Origin: Phymorhynchus buccinoides
Taxonomy: Eukaryota > Mollusca > Gastropoda > Neogastropoda > Raphitomidae
Length of the DNA: 64,000 nt
Assembly: GCA_017654935.2 (NCBI GenBank)
Contig: CM065683.1
Location: forward strand, 2,385,440 to 2,449,439
Direction: 5' to 3'
The notes under the pieces are model-generated. The model was given only the letters and a program-made list of their open reading frames with translations. It searched no databases and had not been told where the DNA came from. Positions within the stretch are counted from its first letter, which is position 1, and every line of letters begins with the position of its first letter. Shown one piece after another: positions 1 through 11,509 of the stretch. The translations under genes and the position numbers were made by a program.

Positions 1-116
1 NNNNNNNNNNNNNNNNNNNNNNNNNNNNNNNNNNNNNNNNNNNNNNNNNNNNNNNNNNNNNNNNNNNNNNNNNNNNNNNNNNNNNNNNNNNNNNNNNNNN
101 NNNNNNNNNNNNNNNN
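1..116. other. Assembly gap (N)
   Basis: Run of N at the window edge; real sequence starts at 117. Probably the tail of another scaffold gap. Confidence 0.99.
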
Positions 117-939
117 TATCATAAAAAAACCTCCTTCTGTTTTTTACAAAAGGCTATCGGCCTAGACTACACCTACAGTTTTTATCATAAACCAATCACC
201 AACTATTTGTTATAAGGCACAAAGGCAATGCTTGTGCCATCATAATATGCCGTCCATAATCTTATATGCGCCATTCAATGACGTCGCAGGAGAGGAGAGT
301 TTTGCAGCTATCAGTAGGAAACACATCAGCGTCCTCATAAAGTTAATGATGTCTGGAATCTGCTGAACTTTAAATACCACTTGATTTACCTCCATCGTGC
401 AGGTGAATGTTTCACACGCTGCCCTTGCCAGAACAATGGAAACAACACGTCGTGTGCAAAGGGAACCGCTGTAACACCCTGTGACAATTTACAAGAAGGT
501 TGACGATGCCGCTATTACAGATAACAGTCCATACAGCGTTTAAAGGAGTGGTTTATAAATGCTATAATTGAAGATAAGATTAGATTCTACTGTTGTGTGT
601 GTGCGTGTGCGTTGTGCGTGCGTGTGTGTGTACATGTGTGTGGGTCGCTGGCTATGTGAGCGTGTGTGTGTGTGTAAAATTTACTCGAACGATTGTCTAG
701 AAAGAATTGTTTATCCTCTGGAAGCCGCGCATAAACTAGAAAACCAATAAAATCACACGGGCAACGCTAACCAATAAATCACGCCGGGGCAAAGCTCTGA
801 CATTTTCAAGACATGAAAAACAATCCATGGTGAAACGTCGAAAGTGGGCCTACCTGTGTATTGCATGTGGCGTCTGCGCTTGCTCACGTGTAGGATAAAC
901 CAGCAGAGAAAGAAAGGCTCAGAAACGTAGTATATATAG
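117..939. other. No gene seen; GT-rich tract and partial 27-bp VNTR
   Basis: Unique sequence with a GT/GCGT tract at about 595-675. At 755-808 there are about two copies of the 27-bp unit that is present about five times in the right arm (61588-61728). Open frames here are short and low in complexity. Confidence 0.6.
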
Positions 940-1071
940 ACAGAGAGAGAGAGAAAGAGAGAAGAGAGAGAGAGTGAGAGGGAGAGGAGAGTGAGTATTA
1001 ATATGGTGTGTTACAATTCTAATATTTTCCTGTTTAAAATTGTGAGTAGCCCTATGGTTTACAAAGAGAGG

Positions 1072-1122
<51 letters not shown>

Positions 1123-1125
1123 CGA
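940..1125. repeat. GA microsatellites flanking a dispersed repeat copy
   Basis: (GA)n at 940-992 and 1076-1125. Between them, 995-1075 is a diverged copy of 8401-8475 (shared blocks TTAATATGGTGTGT-like and GTGAGTAGCCCTATGGTTT), also next to a GA tract. The repeat and its microsatellite appear to travel together. Confidence 0.75.
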
Positions 1126-2884
1126 GAACCACTGAAAACAGATTTATGGTACACATCGGCATGCAACATTACAATGAAATGGACTCGGTTGGGGGAGGTG
1201 AAAAATAATACAAGCATAAACCTGCAACAAAAAGATTACAAAAACACCATATGACCATCAAAACATAATAGACCCTTAACAGGTGTCATAGACCCCCCTC
1301 ACCCCGGGGGGGGGGATTGGTCACTATATTGTCTGAAAGTTTGGTTGCTGAGAGTACTTTTTAAATTTAATTGTTTGCCAAAAATAAAATGGAGGGGTAT
1401 ACACTGATGTATACCTCTATATATGAAGGGTTATTAGTCAGTGTCAAATATGGGGTAGGGTTAGTAAAAATCGAGAAAGAACTCGATTATATATTATAAA
1501 CCAATGATTTTATATTGTGAGATTAAGGAATATAGTGCGATGATTTGGAGTCTACAGCATGCGTACTGAAATGTGTAAGTCTTCCGTCGTTTGTTTTGTC
1601 TTGACTCAGGACAAATCACCAAAAAAACAGCAAAACAATCTTTTTACTGAGAATGTTTAGTTTAAAACGGCCATTAGTTATTTAATATGGTGATTTTTTA
1701 AGCAGCCATGGACATCTTGTATTTCTACAACCTTCTCATGCCCAAAAGTGTTCAAGTCCGGTTGAACTTTGTTTTAGAGCTTTGGATTGATTGGTGTTAA
1801 CTCATGCAACAAAGGACGACATATGTACTAGTCAGTTTAATAATTACAAAAAAGGACGCTTATTAAAATTGCTTTAATCAATATGATCATTCTTTTGTCC
1901 TTCTTCCATTAAAACATATGTCATGTACAAAATTAAACGTTTAACGGTCACAAAATGAAATTTCCATATTATGAATATTCAAGTACTATTGTCACCAGTG
2001 TTTAGATGATATTGTTGCCAGACAGACCTGAGTTCCTTAATTATTTGAAGGAGATGGCAATTTCAGTTAAAATTGAAAGTTAAATAACCGGTCAAAAATC
2101 GTCAATAGCCTCTCCTCAATCAAATCTCATTGAAATATTCTTTCATTCAAATCTAGTGAAAATTAAATGAACTTTTTATACATCTCCTCGCTGAGTGTAG
2201 AAGTCGAACATAATATATTTCCCATCGACGTTCTTCCAAATGATTCTGTTAATTGCTTTTTAGGCGACCGTTATTGTAATTAGTGCTTGCACAGTGCTGC
2301 TTCATTTGAAGGCTGTTCTAAACGCAATGTTTCAAACTCATTCTCTTTTGCCCACAGCAAAAAAATAGATATGCCTTACTATTTGATAAAGTAAAGTGCT
2401 ATAAAGCGAGTAGAGTGGTCACCCGTGGGCGACCAGAAGCGCTCATGCGTAATTAACGATTATAACGTTTAAAAATCAAAAGGAATATTTTAATTATCAG
2501 ATTTATCAGAAATTATGGCACCTATTTAAAGCCAATTTGGTTAGAACATTTTAAATGCGACCTTTAATTTTAAACATTCAGAAGAGTAGGCCTCATTGCG
2601 CATTTAAATTACATCCAACATGTTACATCTGTTTTGTCGTGACATACGTTATTATGGGCTCCTGAAGCGAACGGCGAAATGACGGAATATTTTTTAGTGC
2701 TGAATATTTTCACGAAAAAATTCCAATGTTAATATTTCGGGTCCTCCAGGTGCCAAAGGCATTAAGTATTGAATGCCATTTTTACTGTCAAATGAACAAA
2801 AAAGAACGATTATATTTAACCCAGGATATACAATTTTCTTTCGTAGCTCGAGTAGGAAGTCTTGCTAGCAGGCCTCTTGGGGTC
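1126..2884. other. AT-rich, no gene; C/G-rich palindrome at its edge
   Basis: No credible coding region. At about 1294-1320 there is a CCCCTCACCCCGGGG-type inversion next to GGTCACTATATTGTCTGAAAG. A related block lies in inverted orientation at 7190-7250, so 1290-1500 and 7050-7250 look like diverged copies of one interspersed repeat. Confidence 0.55.
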
Positions 2885-3115
2885 TGCAACGAACACTTTT
2901 GCAAGAGGGTGAATTGCCCTTGGAGGGTGGGGGAAGATGGTTAAGTACTGACCAGACAGTCGGGGATAAACTCTCGAATAACCCCTATTTGATGCCACAA
3001 ATGGCTGCCTTTCGCAAGAGTGAATGCCATTGTTCAGTACTGACCAGCATAGAGCAATTGCTTTCACTGTCAGGGCAGTAATAACCTAGTTGCAAGGCAC
3101 GTACGCTACTCTCCT
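2885..3115. repeat. Imperfect tandem duplication, about 115 bp
   Basis: Two related blocks, each with a CTTT-GCAAGAG-GTGAAT segment followed by AGTACTGACCAG. A short stretch repeats GCAAGAGTGAATGCC. The mirror copy is near 59585-59810. Confidence 0.55.
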
Positions 3116-3123
3116 GCCTCAGT

Positions 3124-4472
3124 CTCTCGGTATTGGTCTGTCGTTTTTCTCTCTATCTCTATCTATTTCTGTCTCTGTCTCTTTCTCTCTCTCTCTTCCT
3201 CTCTCTCCTCTATCTCCCTCTCTATCTCCTCTCTCCTCTCTCTCTCTCTCTGTCCTCTCTGTCTCTCTCTCGCTCTTTCTCTCTTTCTCCTTTCCTTTAC
3301 ACATTCCGCTCTTTCTCCCTCAGCTTTCGTGTCTGTCTTTGCCTGTCTCCTGTACTATTCTTGCCTCTGCACCACCACTCTCATTCCCATCATCATTACT
3401 CCCTCTCCTATTTCTTCTTCTTCTGCTTTCTTCTTCTTTTCTTACTCAAATGTTCTGTATTCCTGCATGGCTCACTATATTCTGTCCCTTTACATCCCAT
3501 TAAATTTTGTTTACTTGTCTATATACAACGCTGAGTTCATTATGTATATGTTTATATTGTAATGTGTGTGTCCTTTTTTCTTTTGATTTGCATGTTGTTC
3601 GCGTTTATTGAATTTCTATTGTTTTTAGTTGTTATTCTTCTTTTCAGTTCTTTTTTTCTATCGAAGATTGGATGACACAAAAAGCATTGTATGCGTATTC
3701 TGTTTAGTACTCAGAAGAAACAAATCATTCATTTTATTCATTCCATTTCGTTTCATTCATTTATTATTAATTCATTCTTTCATTCAATTCATGAATTAAA
3801 TTTGTCATCATTCATCATTCTTCATTAATTCTCTGTGTGTCGAAATTTGGGTATTGTTACTGTGTATGGTTGTGTTTGTTTTCTCAGTTTTCTTAGTCTC
3901 GTCTCCGTTATCGTCTGTCTGTTTGTCACTTTCACTCTGGCTCTCTTACTCTCTTGTGGTCTGTCTGTCTGTATCTCTCTCTCTAAAATCTTTATCCTGT
4001 TTAAATAAAAGTGTTTCAGTGCTCTCTCTCTCTATCTCTCTCTCTCTACTCTATCTATCTCTCTATCTCTCCTATCTCATCTATCTCTCTATATATCTAT
4101 CTCTCTCGCTCTCATCCATTTTTGCTTGATACAAAACTATGTACACAGTAATGTTATAGTTTAAACTAGGTTTTATTGTTAAAGACAAAAGGAAGTCCTG
4201 GAAATGCAAAATTGTTGAATGTCATCGTGGTACTGAATGTCTGCCCAAACGCAAGATATCAAGATTGACACCAGTCACTACTTTATGGCACTATAAATGT
4301 AAAAACAATGTAATGTGGTTCAGATAAAGAGAGATCCAAGCGAATACGAAAACTACACGTTGATCGCCTAATATTTTTGCACCTTACGCACAATTTCTGC
4401 CTACTTTCTAACCCCAAACTCCACAAACCACAATTCCACAGTCACGTTGATAAAACAATATAAGCGCACACG
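3124..4472. repeat. CT-rich tract, ATTC repeat and AT-rich filler
   Basis: CT/CTTT tract 3124-3300, T-rich pyrimidine stretch to 3470, ATTC/ATTT tetranucleotide block about 3728-3815, and another CT/CTAT tract about 4020-4115. Long Ser/Leu-rich open frames across the CT tracts are a composition effect. No gene seen. Confidence 0.75.
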
Positions 4473-4497
4473 ACCTCTCTCTCTCTTCTCTCCTCCT

Positions 4498-4534
<37 letters not shown>

Positions 4535-4575
4535 CGCTCTCTCTCTCGCTCTCTCTCTCTTCTCTATCTATACTA
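4473..4575. repeat. CT microsatellite
   Basis: Interrupted (CT)n. It marks the point where the two arms stop matching: the right arm has (CA)n and different flanking sequence instead. Confidence 0.85.
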
Positions 4576-5158
4576 TCTCTGTCGTTTTAAACGTTTTTGA
4601 TTGTCTTCTACATAACAAAACATACATAGCAACTAAACTGAAGCAAATAAAAAGCTAGGCTTTGGCGCTGCTCAGGATAAGAAAAAGTGCATATCAGACA
4701 ACATAGACGGATTGAATAACTTATGCTTCAAGCAAAATTTAAACAAAAGACACTTCTTGTGGAAAAAAGTTCATTTTTGCTAGTGAGTTTCTTTGCCTGT
4801 CTGTTTTTCGTTTATAAAACAATATTGTGGAATATTCATGTGTATAAAATATTTGTACAGTAGTAGTATAGATACAAAATAAAGTTCAGCATAACTCATT
4901 CCTTCATCCATAAATATTGTGGCGTACCATAGCCAATGATGGATTTATCGAGGCGTGGTTACTGCCCTACTCAATCTGTATTTAAAAAATTCGAACTTTA
5001 CTGGTTAGACACTGCCTGGGTATTGCCCACAGTATGTTCCCACCATCCTTTATATTTACAAATGCCCCACCATGGCCAAAGGCCGAAAGAGGGCGTAAAA
5101 CCTATTTTCACTTCCTTCATCCAGATTATGGTGAACTAACTTTGCCAGTTTGAAACCC
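4576..5158. repeat. Left-arm-specific block with dispersed repeat copy
   Basis: No counterpart is recognisable in the right arm. Within it, 4936-5135 resembles 10153-10355 over its length (shared features: GAGGCGTGGTTAC, TTTACTGGT, CCCACCATC, TATTTACAAATG, GGCGTAAA or GGACGTAAA). The GCCCCACCATGG...GAGGGCGTAAAA end also occurs at 28640-28695 in reverse. Confidence 0.65.
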
Positions 5159-5189
<31 letters not shown>

Positions 5190-5449
5190 GTCTGCCTCGT
5201 GGTACACGCGCACATGCGTTTCGCGCGCGCGCGTGTATGTGTGTGTGTCGTTGCGTGTGCGATGCTGTGCGTTCGTGTGCGTGCGAGCGTACTTCGCGGT
5301 GTGTGTAGCTTAGAAAGTCCAAAATAAGTATTACTAATTGAATGAACCATAAAGCTGATAAATCCATGCATGTTTTTTTTTACTCAATCATTAATTCATT
5401 CAGTCGTCCATATCCTTTCCTTGCATTTGGTAGGGCATCCCACTCCCCC

Positions 5450-5483
<34 letters not shown>

Positions 5484-6050
5484 CTCTCTCTCCTCTCCTC
5501 TCTCTCCCTCTCCTATCCTTCCTCTCTCTCTCACTCCCTCTCCTACCCACTTCTCTTTTCTTTGTTTTTTTCTGGAGATGCACTGGCCTCGCCTCTCCTT
5601 GGTGGGGGCTGTCTGGATGCGTTATGGTTATGAGTTGGTGTTTGTTTTTTCCGGGTGGGCTCTGCACCATGAACCATGCTGCAGGTACACCCATGGAGAA
5701 ATATTTCGCAAGGACTCCTTGCATCGCATTGATGGAGCTATGTGGCCTCGTATACCTAATGTGTGCCAGCTCACCCAGTAACACACACAGACTTTTCAGG
5801 GGTGGAGCAGGCTGCCTTCTCATTGTTGATAGGGCAGGTGTGGTTGGTGCATACTCTGGGTTCCTATCAGCACCTTCGGTGTTTATTTTTCATTTCTTTG
5901 TATTGCCTGTCTCTGTCTGTCTGTCTGTCAGTGCTGTCTGTACTCTCTCTCTCTCAGTCTCTGCCTGTCTGTCGTGTGTCTCTCTTCTATCTGTCTCTCT
6001 CTCTGTATTATATATCTCATTCTTAATAATGTCTGATCTATTTTAAATAA
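5159..6050. repeat. CT, CG and GT tracts with short unique spacers
   Basis: CT at 5162-5190, alternating CG/GT at 5200-5300, CT at 5452-5560 and pyrimidine-rich sequence at 5905-6010. The spacer 5570-5880 is moderately GC-rich and is markedly diverged in the right arm (57060-57390). Open frames are not conserved between arms. Confidence 0.65.
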
Positions 6051-7420
6051 TACGTAAAAAGGAACCAGTCTGAGCATTTAACCGTTATTTAATCGAAATG
6101 TGAATACAGAAATAAAATTAACGCTGTCCTTTCGTCCTGTATTTTTAAAAAAATTGCAAATCAAATTCGTTTTCAGCGTTCTCAAGATTTTCTTTATAAA
6201 AAGAAAAAATAATTATTTTTTTGGCAGTTACAACCATTAAAACTGGGTCGTCAATTGGGAATTGAGTCAAGGTCAGCAAGTTGAGGAAACAAAGACATCT
6301 TTGCATTCAAAACGCAATAAGTATAATTCCATTAGGTTCTATAGATATGGCAATTTAAAGATATTTAAGAAAATTCTAACGTTTTTAAACGGTATCGGAA
6401 AGAAAAATTAGTACTTTATAACGAAACGTTACAGTCATTCAATGGCACAATCTGGAGTAGTAAACATGTTTTTAATATTATGATTAAATTACAAGAGAAA
6501 GCCCAACACACTATGTTGGTAGTTTAATCCGTTAAAAACGGTTATTTACAGCCATATTATACCTAGCTATCATCTGAGATAACGAGCATCATCCTTGATA
6601 CATTGAACTAGTCACTCTCTGTTTGCATTTTATCATAAGCAGTTGAAGAGTTGTTGCTGAATAGATAAAAAGACGCTTTTGGTCTCTCAGACTGGTACAA
6701 AAGCCCACACCCCAATTCTAAAGTACTGCCTCCCTTATATGGCTTGTCACAGATGAACAAGAATAGGGTGAATGACATCTATAATAACAGCAAAGGCGAA
6801 AAGAACAAAAAACAAAACAATAAACCACAGTTTTATGGAGTTTTTTGAAATTAAAAAACCCTCTGTCATCTTAAACTCAAATACAGACGCCAAAGAAGGA
6901 AATCTCGATTTAACCACCCCTCTTTCTATTATCAAGACTTTCTAAATATTGAAGGGTACAAAGTACCTTTGTTTGGTGTCTGCTGGTAGTTTGATTCGTT
7001 ATTTACATAACGGAAGAGAAAAAACAAAAATAAGAAGAAAATCGAATTTTTTACGGTTATCTAACTACCCCTACCCTCAAAATGAAAATACAGACGCCAA
7101 AGAAGGAAAAATAGGTCATAAAAACCCTTCTAGACATGTGTAGCCCTCATTTTAAAAAAAGGCAAACATCCGGCTTTCGATTTTAATCATAAAAACGCTT
7201 CAGAAAATCATAGTGGCCATCCCCCCCCCGCGTCGGGGTGAGGGTTCACTTCTATGGCATTGAGGTCTATAAGTGATGAATGAATTATCAAATATTAAAG
7301 TAATCAATGCGTTTACATTGCAACAATAACGACAATACTAACTTTACGCAAAATATACCTAAACAGTCAAGTTTCTATTTACTATATGTAGTGATAAAGA
7401 ACAAAATACAGTCCATGTAT
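6051..7420. other. AT-rich, no gene seen
   Basis: AT-rich sequence with several internal copies of a GTCTGTATTTGA-like and AAGAAGGAAA-like block (about 6880-6905 and 7090-7110). A C8-9 run next to CGTCGGGGTGAGGG at 7221-7246 is a reversed relative of 1290-1320. The right-arm counterpart (55605-56860) is diverged. Confidence 0.55.
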
Positions 7421-8286
7421 TTATAATATTCCTCTTTGCCTTCTATTCACAGCATGAAACACATATCTGGAGACTTCATATATGTGATGATCATTATCTG
7501 CTTTCAAAAGGACTTGAACAGGCAAATGGTTACTATCTTTAAGAAACTTGTTTCTGAGATCTTGAAACTGAGGACATTTCAATAAAAAATGTAGTTCATT
7601 TTCAATTTGATTACTACAAGATGGACACGTCTTTTCTTTATCAACTGTACTATAACGATGGACATTGTTGTTTAGAGGCAGAACATTGAATCGTAATTGA
7701 GTTATAGCAACACGAAAACAATATGAGCTTATATTGGAGATATATCTATCTTTTTCAAAAATAATCTTGAAATCTCTATAATTTTCATATCTTTGTCGGT
7801 CTCTGATGGTGCCAGACCATTCCTGGATAAACATGTCAATAAGTCGCTGTTTAAATATATTTAGAAAAGTCTTTACATCACCTACCCCTTGCTGTAACCA
7901 AACAAAGTTAAAGCCTGTTATACACATAATCTCTCTAATCTTAGAAACCCAACATTGCTTACCAGATCTATCTAATTCTAACAACATCAAATACGCTTTG
8001 TATGGCAATCTACCAACATCCATTTGAAGTAATCTAAGCCAGAATCGTAAAGAAGCAACACTAGAATTAACGTAAAGTGGATACCTGCCTAAATCCCCAT
8101 AAACCATTTTGTTAGGAGTTTTGCTTGGAACACCGAGAAACCTTTTACAGGCTAGCATGTGTACTCTTTCTATATGTTCTAACCTATTTAGCCCCCAAAT
8201 TTCAGATGCGTATAGTAAAATAGGCTGGATTTTTAAAAATCGAAAATTTAAAAACAATGTTGTTACATTCATATCTTTATATTTGT
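7421..8286 (-). pseudogene. Non-LTR retrotransposon ORF2, C-terminal fragment
   Basis: Minus-strand open frame of about 285 residues upstream of the stop at 7421. It begins in a GA/CT microsatellite and has no reverse transcriptase core or endonuclease, so the element is 5'-truncated. It retains the post-RT signature ILLYASEIWG, a following HIERVHMLACKRFLGV block, and near the end a zinc-knuckle-like CPSC ... HFLLKC with C-C-H-C spacing. This arrangement is typical of the end of ORF2 in CR1/L2/RTE-related LINEs; the clade is not resolved. Several hundred bases of this ORF (7257-7703) are missing from the right-arm copy. A LINE ORF1 lies upstream on the same strand (10333-11992), so both could come from one element, but about 2 kb of unrelated sequence separates them. 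Confidence 0.8.
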
Positions 8287-8290
8287 TGAG

Positions 8291-8322
<32 letters not shown>

Positions 8323-8400
8323 CCGAGATGAGAGAGAGAGAGAGAGAGAGAGTAGAGAGAGAGAGAGAGACAGAGAAGAGAGACAGAGAGAGACAGAGAG
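8287..8400. repeat. GA microsatellite
   Basis: Interrupted (GA)n with CAGA and CCGAGATG interruptions. The right arm has a nearly pure CT tract here (54936-55032). Confidence 0.9.
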
Positions 8401-8475
8401 TATAATATGGTGTGTATACAATTCTGTATTTTCCTGTTAAACTTGTGAGTAGCCCTATGGTTTTACAAAATAATA
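8401..8475. repeat. Dispersed repeat copy (pair of 995-1075)
   Basis: Shares TATAATATGGTGTGT, ATTTTCCTGTT and GTGAGTAGCCCTATGGTTT with 995-1075 in the same orientation. Confidence 0.7.
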
Positions 8476-8535
8476 TTTTTTGGCTTTTCAGCACACAAGT
8501 GTACGTCTTATGAAAGTTCAACTGTTAAAGTTTAG

Positions 8536-8537
<2 letters not shown>

Positions 8538-8576
<39 letters not shown>

Positions 8577-8727
8577 GCGCGCGCGCACGCACGCACACAC
8601 ACACATGGACCCACGCACGAACACGCACGCATGCACGAACACGCATCAGCACGCACGCACGCACGCACACACACACTGCACACGCACGGCACACACACAC
8701 ACACGCGCGCGCGCGCCGTCTAATATC
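8538..8727. repeat. CA / CGCA microsatellite
   Basis: (CA)n grading into (CGCA)n and CGCGCGCG. The alternating purine-pyrimidine sequence could adopt Z-DNA. The mirror copy is 54630-54792. Confidence 0.9.
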
Positions 8728-9419
8728 ACGGTTAGTGGACAGACGTTAACATTAAATGAATGCCACACATACGCACACTTCTTACAGACTGCGGTTTTAA
8801 CCAGCTATTCAGAGGACCTCATAAATAATTGACTAAGCACAAAACCAATTATATTTTTGTGATCCTTTTGGGCTGCTAAGTAATTATATGTATTGAATAT
8901 CTTGGACCTGTTATAGCTTAGAAATGAGCTCAACAAAACTTTTCTTCGTCTTTCTGAGGACACACACCATTCATAACTTTAAAAGTGTATATAAAGACAC
9001 ACACGATGCAGAACTTTCATAGGACATAGTGAGAACACACACTATGCAGATTTATTTTCTGCTAAACAGTGGTCTGGCACACAGAACATACATAGGATAG
9101 TAAATACACACACACACATAGCACAGAAACTAGAATAGACTCAACATTACTGAAATAGAACTAAAAAAATTAACAGAAAACAAAACCAATGCAAAATGTG
9201 CGGGGAGCGGGGGGGGGGGGGGGGGGGGATCGGTATTGTCAATATAAACATCTAAGGCATAGCACTCATCTTATAAGGTGTAGGTTTCAAGAAGTCTGGC
9301 AAACCGGGTTTTAACTGAAAATAAACATCTTAAGCTTAGCAGAGAGGGTGGGAGGGGGAGGGGAGGGAAGGTAGAAAGGTGTGTGAGTGTCCGAGCGTGT
9401 GTGGGCGAAACCGTTTGTG
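8728..9419. other. No gene seen; 20-base G run
   Basis: Unique sequence with short ACACACA/CTATG-containing near-repeats at 8960-9125 and a poly-G run at 9209-9228. GGGAGGGGAGGG near 9350 is G-quadruplex-prone. Confidence 0.6.
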
Positions 9420-9850
9420 CGTTGGCAGCAGCAGCAGCAGCGCTTACATTAAAAAGAGAAAAATAATGGACGTTTCGCTTTGAGGACTTCGCAAAGCATT
9501 ACCACGACCTGTGCAGAAAAGTTGGCCTGATGATTGCTTACATCCTCAATCGTTGAGCTAAGATGACCGAGGACGACCATGGGAGAGCCCTACGCCTAAA
9601 GCGTGGCCATCAGGGTGGAACTAAGGGCTGATGGTGCGTGGCCTTCAGCAGCAGCATGGCGGAGGGCCCCTTGGGTGTCCTGCACCCTGAGCTCAACGAC
9701 GAGCCTTGGACAAGCTGCTGGACAGATGTCCCTCGCAGGACGGGGCGTGCAACGTTAGCGGCCAGCAGGTGAGTGAACCTTACCTCCATATTGTTGACTT
9801 TTGGCACGGTAGCTATGGACAGGCGAAGAGGAGTTGAGGACTAGGGATGT
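9420..9850 (+). pseudogene. Decayed SAM-domain coding segment (left copy)
   Basis: Mirror of the open SAM-domain segment at 53646-53867. Here ATG at 9467 is followed within a few codons by a stop, and later pieces recognisable as a KALPRP-like block, a MTEDD-like block and MVRGLQQQHGGGP fall in different frames. A (GCA)n tract at 9427-9440 precedes it on both arms. The left copy cannot make the domain. Whether the intact right copy is functional is unknown. Confidence 0.55.
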
Positions 9851-10136
9851 GGGTTACATTTGAAGATAAACTCTAAACCAAAAATGGACAAGGGCTCTTT
9901 TTAACACTGGATTGTGCGCACAACAGCCGCATATGGCCCAGCTGATGGCCAGCCTGGCTCACATTGATTCAAACTTGACATAGAAAAATCGGTAGCGCAG
10001 ACTTGCAGTCTAAATGGTGCCGGGGGAAGCTTTGCGCCCTGTTTTCAAATGGGGGGGCAAAAATAGATTACAGGGCCGGTCTGCAAGTTATTTAAAGGGA
10101 ACAAGCTGGTCCTTGCCATCAAATTGACCCGCACTT
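9851..10136. other. No separate gene seen
   Basis: Continues the SAM-associated segment to about 9960, then unique sequence. The right arm carries about 430 additional bases inside the equivalent of 9960-9970. Confidence 0.5.
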
Positions 10137-10360
10137 GTGACGGTACCACAGCCGATGAGGTTTAACCGAGGCGTGGTTACCGCTACACCTATCTGTATTG
10201 TTAAAAAATCGGGACTTTACTGGTGTTGCACTGCCTCCGGGCATTGCCTCCAGTATTGTTCCCACCATCTTTGTATTTACAAATGTCCCATATGTGTCCG
10301 TTCCAGACTGAGAGGACGTAAAGCACTATTTTTCATTCCTTGCCATCAAGATCAAATGTC
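10137..10360. repeat. Dispersed repeat copy (relative of 4936-5135)
   Basis: Aligns by eye with 4936-5135 in the same orientation over about 200 bases, with a GAGGCGTGGTTACCG core, TTTACTGGTGTTGCACTG and GTATTTACAAATGTCCC. It is not coding in a conserved way. It abuts the end of the LINE ORF1, so it may be that element's 3' sequence. Confidence 0.6.
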
Positions 10361-10906
10361 TTCCTGTTAATGACAAGATGGTAAAAAATCATTGACACGT
10401 TTTTGTCCTGGCTTTTAGCAGACTTGACATGAGGCAACAACTTCTTGCGGATTTCCCTCAAACAGAGGGAGTAATCCTCGTTAATGTAGATTCCAGTACC
10501 TTTGAATTTCAGCATGTAGGGTCTTCTCTTTCTGTTTCAAGAGGGAGCAAGAATCAACAATCGAATTGGGTTTGGCATTAACGCAGTGAACTCGTTCAAA
10601 CTCAAAGTCACTGTAAATCCCCAGCTTGTCTATGATCATATCCTTCACAAGACCTTCGCATTCTTCCCATGTTTCTTACTCATGGGATAGAATTCCATGG
10701 ATGATAATGTTGTTTCTTTTTTACCTACCTTCGAGGTCATCAACCTTTTTCTCCAGGTCATCCACCTTCTCAGTAAGGCTCTTGTTTTTGTCCCTTAAAG
10801 TTTTCTTTTTCTTTTTCAGATCTACAAACTCCTTTTTTAGTTTGCTAAGCTCACCTTTAAAATTGGAGAAAGAGTCCTTGAGCATTTGCAGATCACCACT
10901 CATTTT
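10333..10906 (-). pseudogene. LINE ORF1: coiled coil, RRM and C-terminal part, broken
   Basis: Read on the minus strand. From an ATG at about 10902 comes a 60-residue Lys/Asp/Leu heptad-rich coiled coil (MSGDLQMLKDSF ... KVDDLEKKVDDLEGR) ending in a stop. An RRM-like segment follows (RNNIIIHGI, ETWEECEGLVKDMI, FEFERVHCVNAKP) with an internal stop. The C-terminal part is KFKGTGIYINEDYSL, REIRKKLLPHVKSAKS and KTFDLDGKE, ending at 10333. This order is that of L1-type ORF1 nucleic-acid chaperones (trimerising coiled coil, RRM, CTD), also used by CR1/L2 elements of invertebrates. Stops between modules show it is dead. The right copy is 52017-52587. Confidence 0.85.
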
Positions 10907-10909
10907 TGT

Positions 10910-10944
10910 CAAATTTGTTACTGAGTAACTGAGTAACAAATTTG
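10910..10944. repeat. 35-base palindrome at the array edge
   Basis: CAAATTTGTTAC, an 11-base loop containing TGAGTAACTGA, then GTAACAAATTTG: a perfect 12-bp stem. It sits exactly between the 42-bp array and the ORF1 coiled coil on both arms (right copy about 51974-52008). Confidence 0.85.
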
Positions 10945-11330
10945 TGCCTGAGGAAGGGGGCCGTTTCACAAGGGCTAATGTTATGTAGCCTGAGGAAGGG
11001 GGCCGTTTCACAAGGGCTAACGTTACGTAGCCTGAGGAAGGGGGCCGTTTCACAAGGGCTAACGTTACGTAGCCTGAGGAAGGGGCCGTTTCACAAGGGC
11101 TAATGTTACGTAGCCTGAGGAAGGGGGCCGTTTCACAAGGGCTAACGTTACGTAGCCTGAGGAAGGGGGCCGTTTCACAAGGGCTAATGTTATGTAGCCT
11201 GAGGAAGGGGGCCGTTTCACAAGGGCTAATGTTATGTAGCCTGAGCAAGAGGGCCGTTTCACAAGGGCTAATGTTACGTAGCCTGAGCAAGAGGGCCGTT
11301 TCACAAGGGCTAACGTTACGTAGCGTGAGC
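10945..11330. repeat. 42-bp tandem array, about 9 copies, inside LINE ORF1
   Basis: The unit begins CCTGAGGAAGGGGGCCGTTT and ends with CAAGGGCTAACGTTACGTAG. Variants differ at GAGGAAG/GAGCAAG and AACGTTACG/AATGTTATG. 42 bases is 14 codons, so frames stay open; on the minus strand it reads as repeats of ISPCETAPFLRLRN. One unit has a single-base deletion that shifts frame. It lies between the 2A segment and the coiled coil. Confidence 0.9.
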
Positions 11331-11509
11331 GCAAATCGGCAAAAACGGTACTAAGAAACACCTCTTTTGCTGACGTTTGCCGCAAACGTTTTGTGGCTGG
11401 TCCCAAAGTATCTCTTGGCGAACTATCACGTGACTTGCATGGGGTGAATACATTTCTTGTTGTTGATTGGTCCATTAAGGTTTGGTTAAAATAATACTTT
11501 TTTGACCAA

